This document shows positions 17,474-25,934 of a DNA stretch of 64,000 nt, piece by piece. The first letter of the stretch is position 1. Every line of letters begins with the position of its first letter. The notes beneath the pieces were generated by a model that was given only the letters and a program-made list of their open reading frames with translations, was not told the DNA's origin and did no database searches. The position numbers were made by a program, and so were the translations under genes. Origin of the DNA: Flavobacteriales bacterium (GTDB taxonomy: Bacteria > Bacteroidota > Bacteroidia > Flavobacteriales > UBA1820); contig QALN01000005.1 of NCBI GenBank assembly GCA_003150615.1, forward strand, positions 1 to 64,000, read 5' to 3'.

Positions 17474-18793
17474 TTACTTTTTTTCAGGAGAAAGCACTTT
17501 GAGTAAAAAGTAGTTCTTTTTGCCCCTTTGGAGCACGATATACTTGCCTTTTATAAGGTCGGCTGCGGAGGCGACGAAAGCCTCGCCGGTTTTTTCTTTG
17601 TTTACGGAAATGGAATTTTCCTTGAGCGCCCGGCGTGCTTCGGACATAGACGGTAAAAAACCTGATTTTACCAACAGGGAAGCTATATCCACGCCCTGAT
17701 TGAAAAACTCAGCGTCCATTTCCCCGGATGGTACTCCGTCGAATACGGCCAGCAGGTTTTCTTCAGAAATTTTCAGCAGGTTGTCCTTCGTGGCGTTTCC
17801 GAACAGTATCTGCGATGCTTCAACGGCTGCTAGGTAATCTTCCCTGGAATGTACCATAGTGGTTACTTCCTCTGCCAGACGGCTTTGGAGCAGACGCAGA
17901 TGCGGAGCTTCGGCATGCTTTTTCACCAATTCTTCAACCGTTCGCTTGTCGAGCAGAGTGAATATTTTTATGTAACGTTCCGCATCCGAATCGGAGGTGT
18001 TGAGCCAGAACTGGTAAAATTCGTAAGGCGACGTGCGCGCCGCATCGAGCCATATGTTGCCTTTTTCGGTTTTCCCGAATTTACGGCCGTCGGCTTTGGT
18101 TATAAGCGGGCATGTGAGCCCGTAAGCATCGCCTCCTACTTTTCGGCGTATAAGCTCGGCTCCGGTGGTTATATTGCCCCACTGGTCCGAGCCTCCCATT
18201 TGCAGACGGCAGTTCTTGTTTTTATAAAGGTGCAGAAAATCGTATCCTTGGAGTAACTGATATGTGAACTCCGTGAACGACAGACCGTCATTGGCCGTTC
18301 CGTTCAACCGGGATTTTACCGAATCCTTGGCCATCATGTAATTGACGGTTATGTGCTTGCCTATTTCGCGCGCGAAATCGAGGAACGTGAAGTCCTTCAT
18401 CCAGTCGTAGTTGTTGACCATTTCTGCGGCGTTAGGAGCGTCCGAATCGAAATCGAGGAAACGGGACAACTGTTTTTTTATAGCGTCCTGGTTGTGGCGC
18501 AGGGTAGCTTCGTCCAGAAGATTACGCTCGTCGGATTTTCCCGAAGGGTCGCCGATCATTCCGGTGGCTCCGCCTACGAGCATGAGAGGCTTGTGCCCGC
18601 ATTCCTGAAGGTGCTTGAGCATCATTATCGACACCAGATGGCCGATATGTAACGAATCTGCGGTTGGATCCGTGCCAACATATGCGGTTACCATGCCTTC
18701 TTTAAACAAATCCTCTATTCCGGGCATGGACGTATGCAGCATTCCGCGCCAGGTGAGTTCTTCGATAAAATCTTTCTTTTTCTGTTCAGCCAT
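17474..18793 (-). CDS. tyrS: tyrosyl-tRNA synthetase
   Basis: Charges tRNA-Tyr. 439 residues, class I aminoacyl-tRNA synthetase. The HIGH motif is at 49-52 and the second signature reads KFGKT (the usual form in bacterial TyrRS of this type) in the [12 protein letters not shown] segment. The [15 protein letters not shown] segment and the [10 protein letters not shown] segment are tyrosine-specific. An S4 RNA-binding domain covers about 370-430. It is preceded by a promoter element at 18865-18872. Confidence 0.97.
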   Translation of the reverse strand: MAEQKKKDFIEELTWRGMLHTSMPGIEDLFKEGMVTAYVGTDPTADSLHIGHLVSIMMLKHLQECGHKPLMLVGGATGMIGDPSGKSDERNLLDEATLRHNQDAIKKQLSRFLDFDSDAPNAAEMVNNYDWMKDFTFLDFAREIGKHITVNYMMAKDSVKSRLNGTANDGLSFTEFTYQLLQGYDFLHLYKNKNCRLQMGGSDQWGNITTGAELIRRKVGGDAYGLTCPLITKADGRKFGKTEKGNIWLDAARTSPYEFYQFWLNTSDSDAERYIKIFTLLDKRTVEELVKKHAEAPHLRLLQSRLAEEVTTMVHSREDYLAAVEASQILFGNATKDNLLKISEENLLAVFDGVPSGEMDAEFFNQGVDIASLLVKSGFLPSMSEARRALKENSISVNKEKTGEAFVASAADLIKGKYIVLQRGKKNYFLLKVLSPEKK

Positions 18794-18864
18794 TTTTTTA
18801 TGTTTCTTTTTACCGCGTTCTTGCGGATGGGGTATATTCCGGCGGCTTCCGGTTTTATAATCTG

Positions 18865-18872
18865 CAAAAATA
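18865..18872 (-). promoter_or_regulatory. promoter element for tyrS
   Basis: TATTTTTG on the minus strand, 72 bp before the tyrS ATG and downstream of the exbD terminator. Confidence 0.5.
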
Positions 18873-18909
18873 ACTCATTTTGCATAAACATCCTGTGGGA
18901 ACAAATAAA

Positions 18910-18943
18910 AAATCGGGCGTTGTATAAAAACAACGCCCGATTT
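18910..18943 (-). terminator. terminator of the first exbB/exbD cluster
   Basis: Arms AAATCGGGCGTTGT (18910-18923) and ACAACGCCCGATTT (18930-18943), perfect 14 bp, with a T-rich tail on the minus strand. Lies 20 bp past the exbD stop. Confidence 0.87.
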
Positions 18944-18962
18944 CGGTTATTCTGCGATATAA

Positions 18963-19436
18963 CTATTTTTTATTTACGGGCTGTTTGGCCGAATAGTTTA
19001 TCTTAAGTGCATTCGCTTTACGCAGTTCCTGTTTGATGTCGATAAAAATACCCATTTTGGCATTTTTGTCGCCCTTTATGGAGAAAGTAAGCGCGTCGCG
19101 TTCTTCAGGACGGCGCGATTCTTTTTCAGCGTAAACGAAGTCCTTTATTTTGTCCACCGGTTCGAAAGAGTCGTTGAGCTGGAGGGCGGCTTCGGTTCCG
19201 TATTTTGCACGGTATTCCTTTTTAGGTTCGCCCACGTAGATGTAGCTAACGAGGTTCTTGCGTTCCAGTTTCTGTACTTCTGACGCTTCAGGCATCACCT
19301 GCTCTACTTTAAGGGTGGTTTCGCGCATAACGGTCGAAACCATGAAGAAGAACAAAAGCATGAAGATGATGTCAGGCAAAGAGGCCGTAGATATCTTCGG
19401 CGTCCCTTCTGAATTTTTCTTTTTAAACTTTGACAT
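18963..19436 (-). CDS. exbD: ExbD-family protein, second of the cluster
   Basis: 157 residues. A short cytoplasmic N-terminus, one transmembrane helix at about 20-38 containing the conserved Asp (SLPDIIFMLLFFFM) and a periplasmic domain. ExbD works with ExbB to harness the proton gradient for TonB or a related partner. It follows the other exbD by 11 bp. This cluster has no tonB gene, unlike the one at 53426-56463. Confidence 0.87.
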   Translation of the reverse strand: MSKFKKKNSEGTPKISTASLPDIIFMLLFFFMVSTVMRETTLKVEQVMPEASEVQKLERKNLVSYIYVGEPKKEYRAKYGTEAALQLNDSFEPVDKIKDFVYAEKESRRPEERDALTFSIKGDKNAKMGIFIDIKQELRKANALKINYSAKQPVNKK

Positions 19437-19447
19437 ATGCTCTTGTT

Positions 19448-20053
19448 TTATTTTTTAGAGTAATCTACAGGTTCTGCTTCGGAAATGTTGAGCGGGTAAG
19501 CGTTCTTCACTTCCTTGGTGCGTTCAATGATCTGTTCGTCATTGGGGTTTTCGATTTCCTCCCTTTCGAGTTCCTTCCAGGATTTGCCGAAACGTTCTCT
19601 CGAATAGCGGTCGCGGAGCGTGTTGTAAGCTGCTACCACTTCGTTTTGAACGGCAACATAAAGTCCGTAAGAAGTCGAACGGTCGTTTGTAAGAGAAACC
19701 ACGGCCTTGTTCGGGTTGTCCGAAGAGGTCGGGAGTCGGTTACCACGGCACCATGTGCAGGTCCCGTCACCGTTGTTATCGATGAAGTCTATAACCTTGT
19801 CGCGTATTTCGTCGATTTCGGCTATATTGTCATCGATGAGCATCTGGTCGTAACCGTTTATCACTATCTGGAAAATATTTCTCTTATAAAGCTTCTGTTG
19901 TTCTTCTTGAGGCTCATCTTGTATCTGCGGCAGACGTCTCTGAAGACCGGTATCGACATCCATTGTCGTGGTCACCAGGAAGAATATTAAGAGGAGGAAA
20001 GAGATGTCGGCCATCGAGCCGGCATTTATTTCCGGTGTTTCTCTTCTTGCCAT
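19448..20053 (-). CDS. exbD: ExbD-family protein with Cys-containing periplasmic insert
   Basis: 201 residues. Transmembrane helix at about 14-32 with the conserved Asp in SMADISFLLLIFF. The periplasmic part is longer than in E. coli ExbD and holds a CTWC pair near residue 103-106, followed by an SDNPNKAVVSL segment; I recall similar inserts from other Bacteroidales ExbD proteins. A disulfide or metal site is possible. It lies 2 bp after the membrane-protein gene at 20056, so translation is probably coupled. Confidence 0.87.
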   Translation of the reverse strand: MARRETPEINAGSMADISFLLLIFFLVTTTMDVDTGLQRRLPQIQDEPQEEQQKLYKRNIFQIVINGYDQMLIDDNIAEIDEIRDKVIDFIDNNGDGTCTWCRGNRLPTSSDNPNKAVVSLTNDRSTSYGLYVAVQNEVVAAYNTLRDRYSRERFGKSWKELEREEIENPNDEQIIERTKEVKNAYPLNISEAEPVDYSKK

Positions 20054-20055
20054 AA

Positions 20056-20502
20056 TTACTTAATTGCTTTTAAAAATCCTCCGAAAACGACTGCCAGAAT
20101 CGTGATGCCCGAAAGGATGTATGTCACCCATAGACCGAAATCTGCCAAGCCGGCATCTGCGGCAGAGGAGAAATCGCCTTTGGACAGCATCACTGGGGAA
20201 TTGTCCATAAGAAGGTAGCCTATCAGAACGACCAATACGAACCCTCCTATGTACACGAGCGAGCCCATGAATTCCTTCGGATTTTTAACCCACATGCGGA
20301 TAACAAAGAAGATGATGGTTGCGACCGAAATTACGAACAGTGCATAAGTTATGGTGAACAGCGGTTCTATCGTCATACCCTGCGCAGCGACGTCGGTTTT
20401 GATCACATCGTCTCCTTTGCCCCACATCATGAATATGAATATCATCGAAACAATTCCGATGATAAGGGCAATCATCGTTAATACTTTTGATAATTTTTTC
20501 AT
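20056..20502 (-). CDS. small membrane protein of the exbB/exbD cluster
   Basis: 148 residues with four hydrophobic helices (about 8-28, 45-66, 80-100, 122-143) and no recognised motif. A gene of this kind between exbB and the exbD pair is typical of Bacteroidales, so it is probably an accessory part of the proton-channel complex. Its function is not known. Confidence 0.8.
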   Translation of the reverse strand: MKKLSKVLTMIALIIGIVSMIFIFMMWGKGDDVIKTDVAAQGMTIEPLFTITYALFVISVATIIFFVIRMWVKNPKEFMGSLVYIGGFVLVVLIGYLLMDNSPVMLSKGDFSSAADAGLADFGLWVTYILSGITILAVVFGGFLKAIK

Positions 20503-20616
20503 TTGTCCTTTTTACTTTTTAGTTATCGATTTCAAATAATTACCGGAGCGGCGGACATTCCGCCTCACCGCGTGTCGATCCGCCATCGGATGATGGCGGT
20601 TGCGATTCAAAACCGA

Positions 20617-21420
20617 TTACTTCTTGTATTTAACAAGCATGTCCATCAGGCTGATGGAAGCGTCTTCCATCTTGTTGACTATATCATCGACCAAAGAGAT
20701 GATGTAGTTGTAGAATACCTGGAGGATGATGGCAACGATAAGACCGAAGAGGGTAGTAAGAAGTGCAACCTTGATACCTCCGGCAACCAGAGAAGGCTGG
20801 ATGTCTCCGGCAGCTTCGATGGCGTCGAACGCCTCAACCATACCTACCACAGTTCCGAGGAACCCGAGCATCGGGGCAAGTGCGATGAACAGAGCGAGCC
20901 AGGAGATGTTCTTTTCGAGACGGCCCATTTCGACACCGCCGTAAGATACTACTGATTTTTCAACCTGGTCGATGGATTCGCCGGCTTCTATGCGTTCCAG
21001 ACCCTGGTAGAATATAGAGCCTACAGGTCCGCGAGTGGCGCGTGCTATTTCCTTGGCAGCTTTTACGTTGCCTTTCTTGAGTTCGTCTTCAACAGCTTTG
21101 AGAAGTTTTTCTGTGTTCGTCGAAGCGAGGTTGAGATAGATGATGCGTTCGATGGCTATAGCCAGACCCATTATCAAGCACACGAGAACAGTGGCCATGA
21201 ACCCTGCGCCACCTTCGATGAACTTCTGTTTGAGCACCTGGTGGAAAGTCGCTGACGAGCCTTCCTCTACTACAGCGGCAGGGGCGGCAGCTTCATCGCT
21301 GGCGGCGGTAGCTTCAGTCTGTGCAGGAGCGGCTGCTGCGGCAGTTGAATCAGCGTCCTGAGCGTTTACACCGAGTGTAAACATCATTGCGATAGATAGA
21401 ATTAAAAAAAATCTCTTCAT
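20617..21420 (-). CDS. exbB: MotA/TolQ/ExbB proton-channel protein with Ala-rich exported N-terminus
   Basis: 267 residues. Signal-peptide-like start (about 1-20) followed by a low-complexity Ala/Glu/Thr/Pro stretch (about 21-55). The ExbB core has three transmembrane helices (about 72-92, 170-192, 215-240) with the family segments GFLGTVVGM and the late LLTTLFGLIVAI. It should form a pentameric stator with ExbD. The leader upstream is very A/T-rich. It heads the cluster exbB, membrane protein, exbD, exbD. Confidence 0.9.
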   Translation of the reverse strand: MKRFFLILSIAMMFTLGVNAQDADSTAAAAAPAQTEATAASDEAAAPAAVVEEGSSATFHQVLKQKFIEGGAGFMATVLVCLIMGLAIAIERIIYLNLASTNTEKLLKAVEDELKKGNVKAAKEIARATRGPVGSIFYQGLERIEAGESIDQVEKSVVSYGGVEMGRLEKNISWLALFIALAPMLGFLGTVVGMVEAFDAIEAAGDIQPSLVAGGIKVALLTTLFGLIVAIILQVFYNYIISLVDDIVNKMEDASISLMDMLVKYKK

Positions 21421-21512
21421 TTGTGTTGTTATTAATAATTTAATAATTAATTGAATTTAATCCTTTATCGAGTTTTTAACACACCCTATGGGTGCTTTAT
21501 GAAAAAAACTTG

Positions 21513-21600
21513 CGGAGAAAGGGGGATTCGAACCCCCGATACGCTTTAGGCGTATACACACTTTCCAGGCGTGCGCCTTAAACCACTCGGCCATCTCTCC
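21513..21600 (-). tRNA. tRNA-Ser (GGA)
   Basis: 88 nt with a long variable arm typical of serine tRNA. Anticodon loop CTGGAAA gives anticodon GGA. The acceptor GGAGAGA pairs with TTTCTCC; the T arm GGTTCGAATCC is present. CCA is not encoded. It lies between ansA and the exbB cluster. Confidence 0.95.
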
Positions 21601-21691
21601 TTAAATCAGTACTTTATTTGTATGAGCGTGTAGTTCGTACATCTCTTTGTTCGGGGAGCTAAGTAACGAATTTTTTTTCTCTTTAAAAAAT

Positions 21692-22735
21692 TTATTGGAT
21701 TATTATTGTGCTAATTTCTCCGCGCAGGTCGTTTTCAAACAGCTTTTTGAATTCGTTGTAACCGGCGCCGACGCCCAGAAGATGCATCATTTTTGTGACG
21801 GCGGCTTCTTTGGTCATATCGCGTCCGCTTATTACACCTATGCGTTCCAAACCTTCGCTCACCTGATAATCTCCTTGGGAAACAGCTCCTTTCATACATT
21901 GTGTAATATTTACAACAGGTATCCCGGAGGAAGTTTTCTTTTCCAGGATGTTCAGAAACGACGGTGAGCTCGGTGCGTTTCCGCTGCCGAACGACAACAT
22001 GATGACGCCTTTCAGCCCGTCGTAATCCAAAAGGTGAGATATCAGAGCCTCGTTCATTCCGGGAAAGAGATGCAGCAGCAATATGTCGGTGGCAAGTGAA
22101 GTGTCGAGCGAAAAAACCTTTCCCGTTTCAGGGAGAAGAAATTCCCTGTTTACGGTCAAATGTACCCCGGAATGTGCCAGGGGGGGGTAATTTGGGGAGG
22201 CGAAGGCGTTGAATTGCTCGGCGTTTACCTTGGTCGAACGGTTGCCCCGGTACAGTTCGTGCTGGAAATAAAGGCATACTTCCTTTATAACGGCTTGCCC
22301 GTCGGTATCGCGCAGTGCAGCCAGCTCGACGGCCGTTATAAGGTTTTCTTTTGCGTCGGTACGCAGGTGTCCTATGGGCAGCTGCGAGCCTGTGAATATG
22401 ACCGGCTTGCGGAGACCGGAGAACATGAAACTCAGCGCCGAAGTCGTATAGGCCATCGTGTCGGTGCCGTGAAGGACTACGAATCCGTCATATGCATCGT
22501 AATTGTCCTTTATAACGGATGCTATCTCTGCCCAGTTGCCAGGGTTTATGTTCGATGAGTCGAGCAGTTTCGGGAACGAATATGTGTCCAGACGGCAGTT
22601 TATAGAGCCGGCTTCAGGTAGGTTTGATAGTATGTTGCTGAAATCAAATGGTTTGAGCGCGCCTGAGGAAGAGTCTTTGACCATTCCTATCGTTCCGCCG
22701 GTGTAAACCATCAGTATCTTAGGCTTGTCTCCCAT
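21692..22735 (-). CDS. ansA: L-asparaginase, type I
   Basis: Hydrolyses asparagine to aspartate and ammonia. 347 residues and no signal peptide, so cytoplasmic. The first catalytic Thr lies in VYTGGTIGM (about 10-18) and the second Thr with its Asp in VLHGTDTMAYT (about 87-97), both intact. The plsC-like gene lies 6 bp upstream, so the two are probably co-transcribed from the promoter at 23930. Confidence 0.93.
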   Translation of the reverse strand: MGDKPKILMVYTGGTIGMVKDSSSGALKPFDFSNILSNLPEAGSINCRLDTYSFPKLLDSSNINPGNWAEIASVIKDNYDAYDGFVVLHGTDTMAYTTSALSFMFSGLRKPVIFTGSQLPIGHLRTDAKENLITAVELAALRDTDGQAVIKEVCLYFQHELYRGNRSTKVNAEQFNAFASPNYPPLAHSGVHLTVNREFLLPETGKVFSLDTSLATDILLLHLFPGMNEALISHLLDYDGLKGVIMLSFGSGNAPSSPSFLNILEKKTSSGIPVVNITQCMKGAVSQGDYQVSEGLERIGVISGRDMTKEAAVTKMMHLLGVGAGYNEFKKLFENDLRGEISTIIIQ

Positions 22736-22741
22736 AGGTGT

Positions 22742-23899
22742 CTATTTTTTTTCTTTGTTCAGTACCGGTGCGGCGTACATGGAGAACATTTTTTCCCGTG
22801 CCAGCGGTATGTCGTCCGCCGGTAATCCCATATTTTCTATGCTGTCCGATATGCGTGCGACGAAAGCCTGTCTGTCGGCCTCATCGTAATATCCTTCGCT
22901 GTAATACTTTTCTTTACCTGCCAGAAGATCGCATGCGATATAATTGGTTTTGAATGGTTTGTATAGCGCATGAATGGCTTCGTCCACAATAGAGCATACG
23001 GCGCGTATTTGTTTTACGGGATTGCCGAGGTCGCGCAACGGATCCAGCTCGTCATAGAGGATGTTGCCTACCGATATGTTGACGTGTCCTTTCCGTCCTG
23101 TTATACCGGTAAGTATAGATGAGAGGTCCTCGCCTTTGCATTTGACGTACTTCTGGTGTTTTTCGTTTGCTATCAGCCCGCGCAGTTTGTATGCGTCGTT
23201 GGGGTCGTATTCGTAGGATATGGCCATCGGAACTATCCTCAGTTTTTTGAGGCAGTCCACAACATTTTCGCCTTTGTCCGCTGCCATGCAAAGCATTTTT
23301 ATGACGCCGCTCTGGGTGTTGTCGTTGCCGTCCTTAGCCCGCCCCTCGCGTTGGGCCAACCATACGGATTCTTTCCTGGAATCCATCACGTGGTGTATGT
23401 AAGCTGACAACCGCCGTGAATTTTCCAGCGTTTCGCGGGCGGGAAGCCCACGGTACACTACAAAGTTCTTGCTGAGCGATGCCAGGGCTTTTAGACCTTC
23501 GTCGGGAACGAGATTGTCGCCTATTGCGCTTTGTGCGAAAGGCATGTCGTTTTCCAGGAGTTTCAGATTGAGGATTACCGAATCGAGGACTATGTCGCGG
23601 TGGTTGGACAGGAAAAGATAGGAACCTCCTTTTTCCAGTTTGCCGAAACCTGAAGATGTTATGCTGTCGGTGGTTTTGGCCAGGACTTTCGTTACGGCCG
23701 GGTACGTGACTTTCTCTATGAATTCATTAACTGTGCCGCATGAACATACGAGGTTTTCGGTTTCCTTTTCCGATATGCCGGGATAAGCGTACTCCATGAT
23801 TTTCATAAGGTACGGCGAAGAAGTTATCACAGGGAAAACTTTTCGGGCTTCGGAGTCGGTAAACGGCCGTATGTCTTTAAAATCGTCTGTTTGAGACAT
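22742..23899 (-). CDS. glycerolipid acyltransferase-like protein (PlsC/PlsB superfamily)
   Basis: 385 residues from the ATG at 23899. An acyltransferase core spans about 75-300. It has a SNHRDIVLDS segment, a YRGLPARETLE segment, an AQREGRAKDG segment matching the usual EGT(R/S) block, and a VPMAISYEYDP segment matching the last core block. In the first block His and the next-but-one Asp are followed by a second Asp five residues on, so spacing differs by one from the standard NHX4D. Acyl transfer to a glycerophosphate or lysophospholipid is inferred. The frame opens at 23932, but a TATTTTTG element at 23930-23937 overlaps that start, so the inner ATG is preferred. Confidence 0.75.
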   Translation of the reverse strand: MSQTDDFKDIRPFTDSEARKVFPVITSSPYLMKIMEYAYPGISEKETENLVCSCGTVNEFIEKVTYPAVTKVLAKTTDSITSSGFGKLEKGGSYLFLSNHRDIVLDSVILNLKLLENDMPFAQSAIGDNLVPDEGLKALASLSKNFVVYRGLPARETLENSRRLSAYIHHVMDSRKESVWLAQREGRAKDGNDNTQSGVIKMLCMAADKGENVVDCLKKLRIVPMAISYEYDPNDAYKLRGLIANEKHQKYVKCKGEDLSSILTGITGRKGHVNISVGNILYDELDPLRDLGNPVKQIRAVCSIVDEAIHALYKPFKTNYIACDLLAGKEKYYSEGYYDEADRQAFVARISDSIENMGLPADDIPLAREKMFSMYAAPVLNKEKK

Positions 23900-23929
23900 T
23901 GCTTTCTTCTGGAGATGTTTTTCAACGTG

Positions 23930-23937
23930 CAAAAATA
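23930..23937 (-). promoter_or_regulatory. promoter element for the acyltransferase-ansA pair
   Basis: TATTTTTG on the minus strand, 31 bp before the ATG at 23899. Confidence 0.5.
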
Positions 23938-23988
23938 CGAAATAACATGTTGCTTCCGTACATGCCGGTTTTATTTTGGCGCGGGCTT

Positions 23989-24957
23989 TTAGTTGAAATC
24001 AGAATTCAGGCGCGGGGCGATGAAAGACTTTATGTCGTTTATCGAACTGAAGAATATCACCGGCACGCCGCCCCAGGCTTTGCGTTTGAGGCTTATCTTG
24101 TCGTGTATGTCGCGCAGGAATACGTAGCGTATGCGTCCCGGAAAGTTTTTTATTATTTTTTTATAAATGACGGGATCCCACTGTCCGTTGTCGCCTACAA
24201 GGATGAATTTTTTGTCCGGTTGGGTGCGCAGTATCAGGGATATCACGCGCATCTTGTGTGAAGTCTGCGAACGCTTGGTTTTTTTCTTCCGGTGCAGGAA
24301 ATGGGACAACAGTTTGTTCTTGCGCAAAAAACAAGCCCCCTGCGGAAAATCGTGACGCCGCAGGAATGTCATTATCACCGGGAAAAGATTGGCTTCGCTG
24401 TTGGATACGTAAAATATCTTGGCTCCGTCGCTCGAAAGGAGGCGGAATATTTCGGGCATACTTTCGATACAGCGTCTCTGGTACGGCCGTGTGAATATTA
24501 TCTGTTTCAGGCGGGGCAGTATGGTGGTAGCTCCGGTGTGTATTATCGTGTCGTCTATGTCGGATATCAGCCCGTATTTGTAGTCGCTGATGTATAGCCT
24601 TTGGTGGTACATGTTCGGTACGTACACCGAATAACCGAAGTTTTTCACCACAAGGCGCATGCGTACGTCGTCGATAAGGAATTCTTCGCTGTCTTCGGGC
24701 AGCATTACCACGAAGTTACCTTTGTAGTCGATATTTACCAGTGTGAAAAAGCCTTTGTATTTTACTTCCAGGACCGCATTTTTAAAAAAATGCGGCATGT
24801 ACAGTTTATAAAGGTTTTTTATATGCTGAAAAACCGTATTTTCGTTACCGACATAAAGCATATCCGCCGGGGCGCGCAGTATCGTGCCCGCAAAACGTAT
24901 CTGCCCGCCTACGGACAGATAGTTGAAGTACGACAAAATGGGTATGTGCCTGTCCAA
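23989..24957 (-). CDS. App1-type phosphatidate phosphatase domain protein (DUF2183)
   Basis: 322 residues. A beta-rich N-terminal domain (about 15-130) precedes a HAD-like catalytic domain with the DxDxT signature SDIDDTI (about 135-141). Later segments YVSNSEANLF and LVGDNGQWDP fit HAD motifs II and IV of the App1 family; yeast App1 dephosphorylates phosphatidic acid. The start is TTG at 24957; no ATG is available before the first conserved strand (IRFAGTIL). Only 28 bp separate it from the divergent lipid kinase gene, which makes the reverse reaction class, so a joint role in phosphatidate or diacylglycerol balance is plausible. Confidence 0.78.
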   Translation of the reverse strand: MDRHIPILSYFNYLSVGGQIRFAGTILRAPADMLYVGNENTVFQHIKNLYKLYMPHFFKNAVLEVKYKGFFTLVNIDYKGNFVVMLPEDSEEFLIDDVRMRLVVKNFGYSVYVPNMYHQRLYISDYKYGLISDIDDTIIHTGATTILPRLKQIIFTRPYQRRCIESMPEIFRLLSSDGAKIFYVSNSEANLFPVIMTFLRRHDFPQGACFLRKNKLLSHFLHRKKKTKRSQTSHKMRVISLILRTQPDKKFILVGDNGQWDPVIYKKIIKNFPGRIRYVFLRDIHDKISLKRKAWGGVPVIFFSSINDIKSFIAPRLNSDFN

Positions 24958-24985
24958 AACGATAACTTATATTTTGTTAGAGGCT

Positions 24986-25885
24986 ATGAAAGTTCTGTAT
25001 GTCGTAAACCCCATATCCGGAGGTAAAGATAAAAGTTATTTCGTAAACAACATTAACGATTATTGTTATACTTACGGGATAGACTACGAATTTTTTTATA
25101 CTTCCGGACAAAATGACATCGAGAAAATACGCCGCCGCACGGCAGCCTTCCGCCCCGACAGGGTGTTTTCGATAGGCGGTGACGGCACTTTCCGCACGAT
25201 ATGTTCGGCAATCAAGGGAATGGGTATCCCGGTAGCCTACATCCCGCTCGGTTCGGCTAACGGCATGAGGGAGGATCTGCCGTCCGGCGATTCGCCGTGG
25301 GAAAGTTTCGAGATGCTCATGGCCACGTATTATACCAGGCAGCTGGATGTGATAACGATAAACGGCCAGGATTGCATACATGTGGCCGATGTCGGCATAA
25401 ATGCCCAGTTGGTAAAGGCGTACGACCAGGACAAGAACCGCGGTATACTCACCTATGCCAAATACTTGTTCGGAGCTGTTCGGGCCCAGGAGCGCTACCG
25501 CTTCCATATAACGGTGGACGGGGTTAAATACGAAAAGAAAGGATGCATGCTGGCCATTGCCAACGGTACGCGTTACGGGTCGGGGCTTACATTCAACCTG
25601 AAAGGCAATCCTTTCGACGACAAATTCGAGATAATAGTCGTGGGACGCATAAATCTGGGTACCCTTATCCGTGCCGGGTGGTCGAAGTTCTACGACGAAG
25701 TGCGCTATGAAAATTATTCCAGTATATCCGGACGTGAGGCGCAGATAAGTATTTCGCGCCAGACTACCCTGCAGATAGACGGGGAAATAGGCGGACGGTT
25801 CGATACCCTGGACATCCGTATGTCTTCAGAAAAAGTTCCCGTGCTGATATGCCGCACCCCTCAGCAGGGTGCGGGCCGTAAATAA
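24986..25885 (+). CDS. diacylglycerol/lipid kinase family protein (DagK/YegS)
   Basis: 299 residues from the ATG at 24986. N-terminal VVNPISGG (about 5-12) and the nucleotide-binding IGGDGTF segment (about 59-65) define the family. The next block PLGSANGMRED has Ser where GT(A)N is usual. The late DGE segment (QIDGEIGG) is present. It phosphorylates a lipid hydroxyl, probably diacylglycerol. The frame is open to 24923, but that part lies over the start of the divergent App1-like gene. Its promoter must lie within or next to the App1 coding region. Confidence 0.85.
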   Translation: MKVLYVVNPISGGKDKSYFVNNINDYCYTYGIDYEFFYTSGQNDIEKIRRRTAAFRPDRVFSIGGDGTFRTICSAIKGMGIPVAYIPLGSANGMREDLPSGDSPWESFEMLMATYYTRQLDVITINGQDCIHVADVGINAQLVKAYDQDKNRGILTYAKYLFGAVRAQERYRFHITVDGVKYEKKGCMLAIANGTRYGSGLTFNLKGNPFDDKFEIIVVGRINLGTLIRAGWSKFYDEVRYENYSSISGREAQISISRQTTLQIDGEIGGRFDTLDIRMSSEKVPVLICRTPQQGAGRK

Positions 25886-25934
25886 TGCCTCCGTATGGCT
25901 GGGAATGATTCGGCCAGGGTGTGTGTGGCGAATT

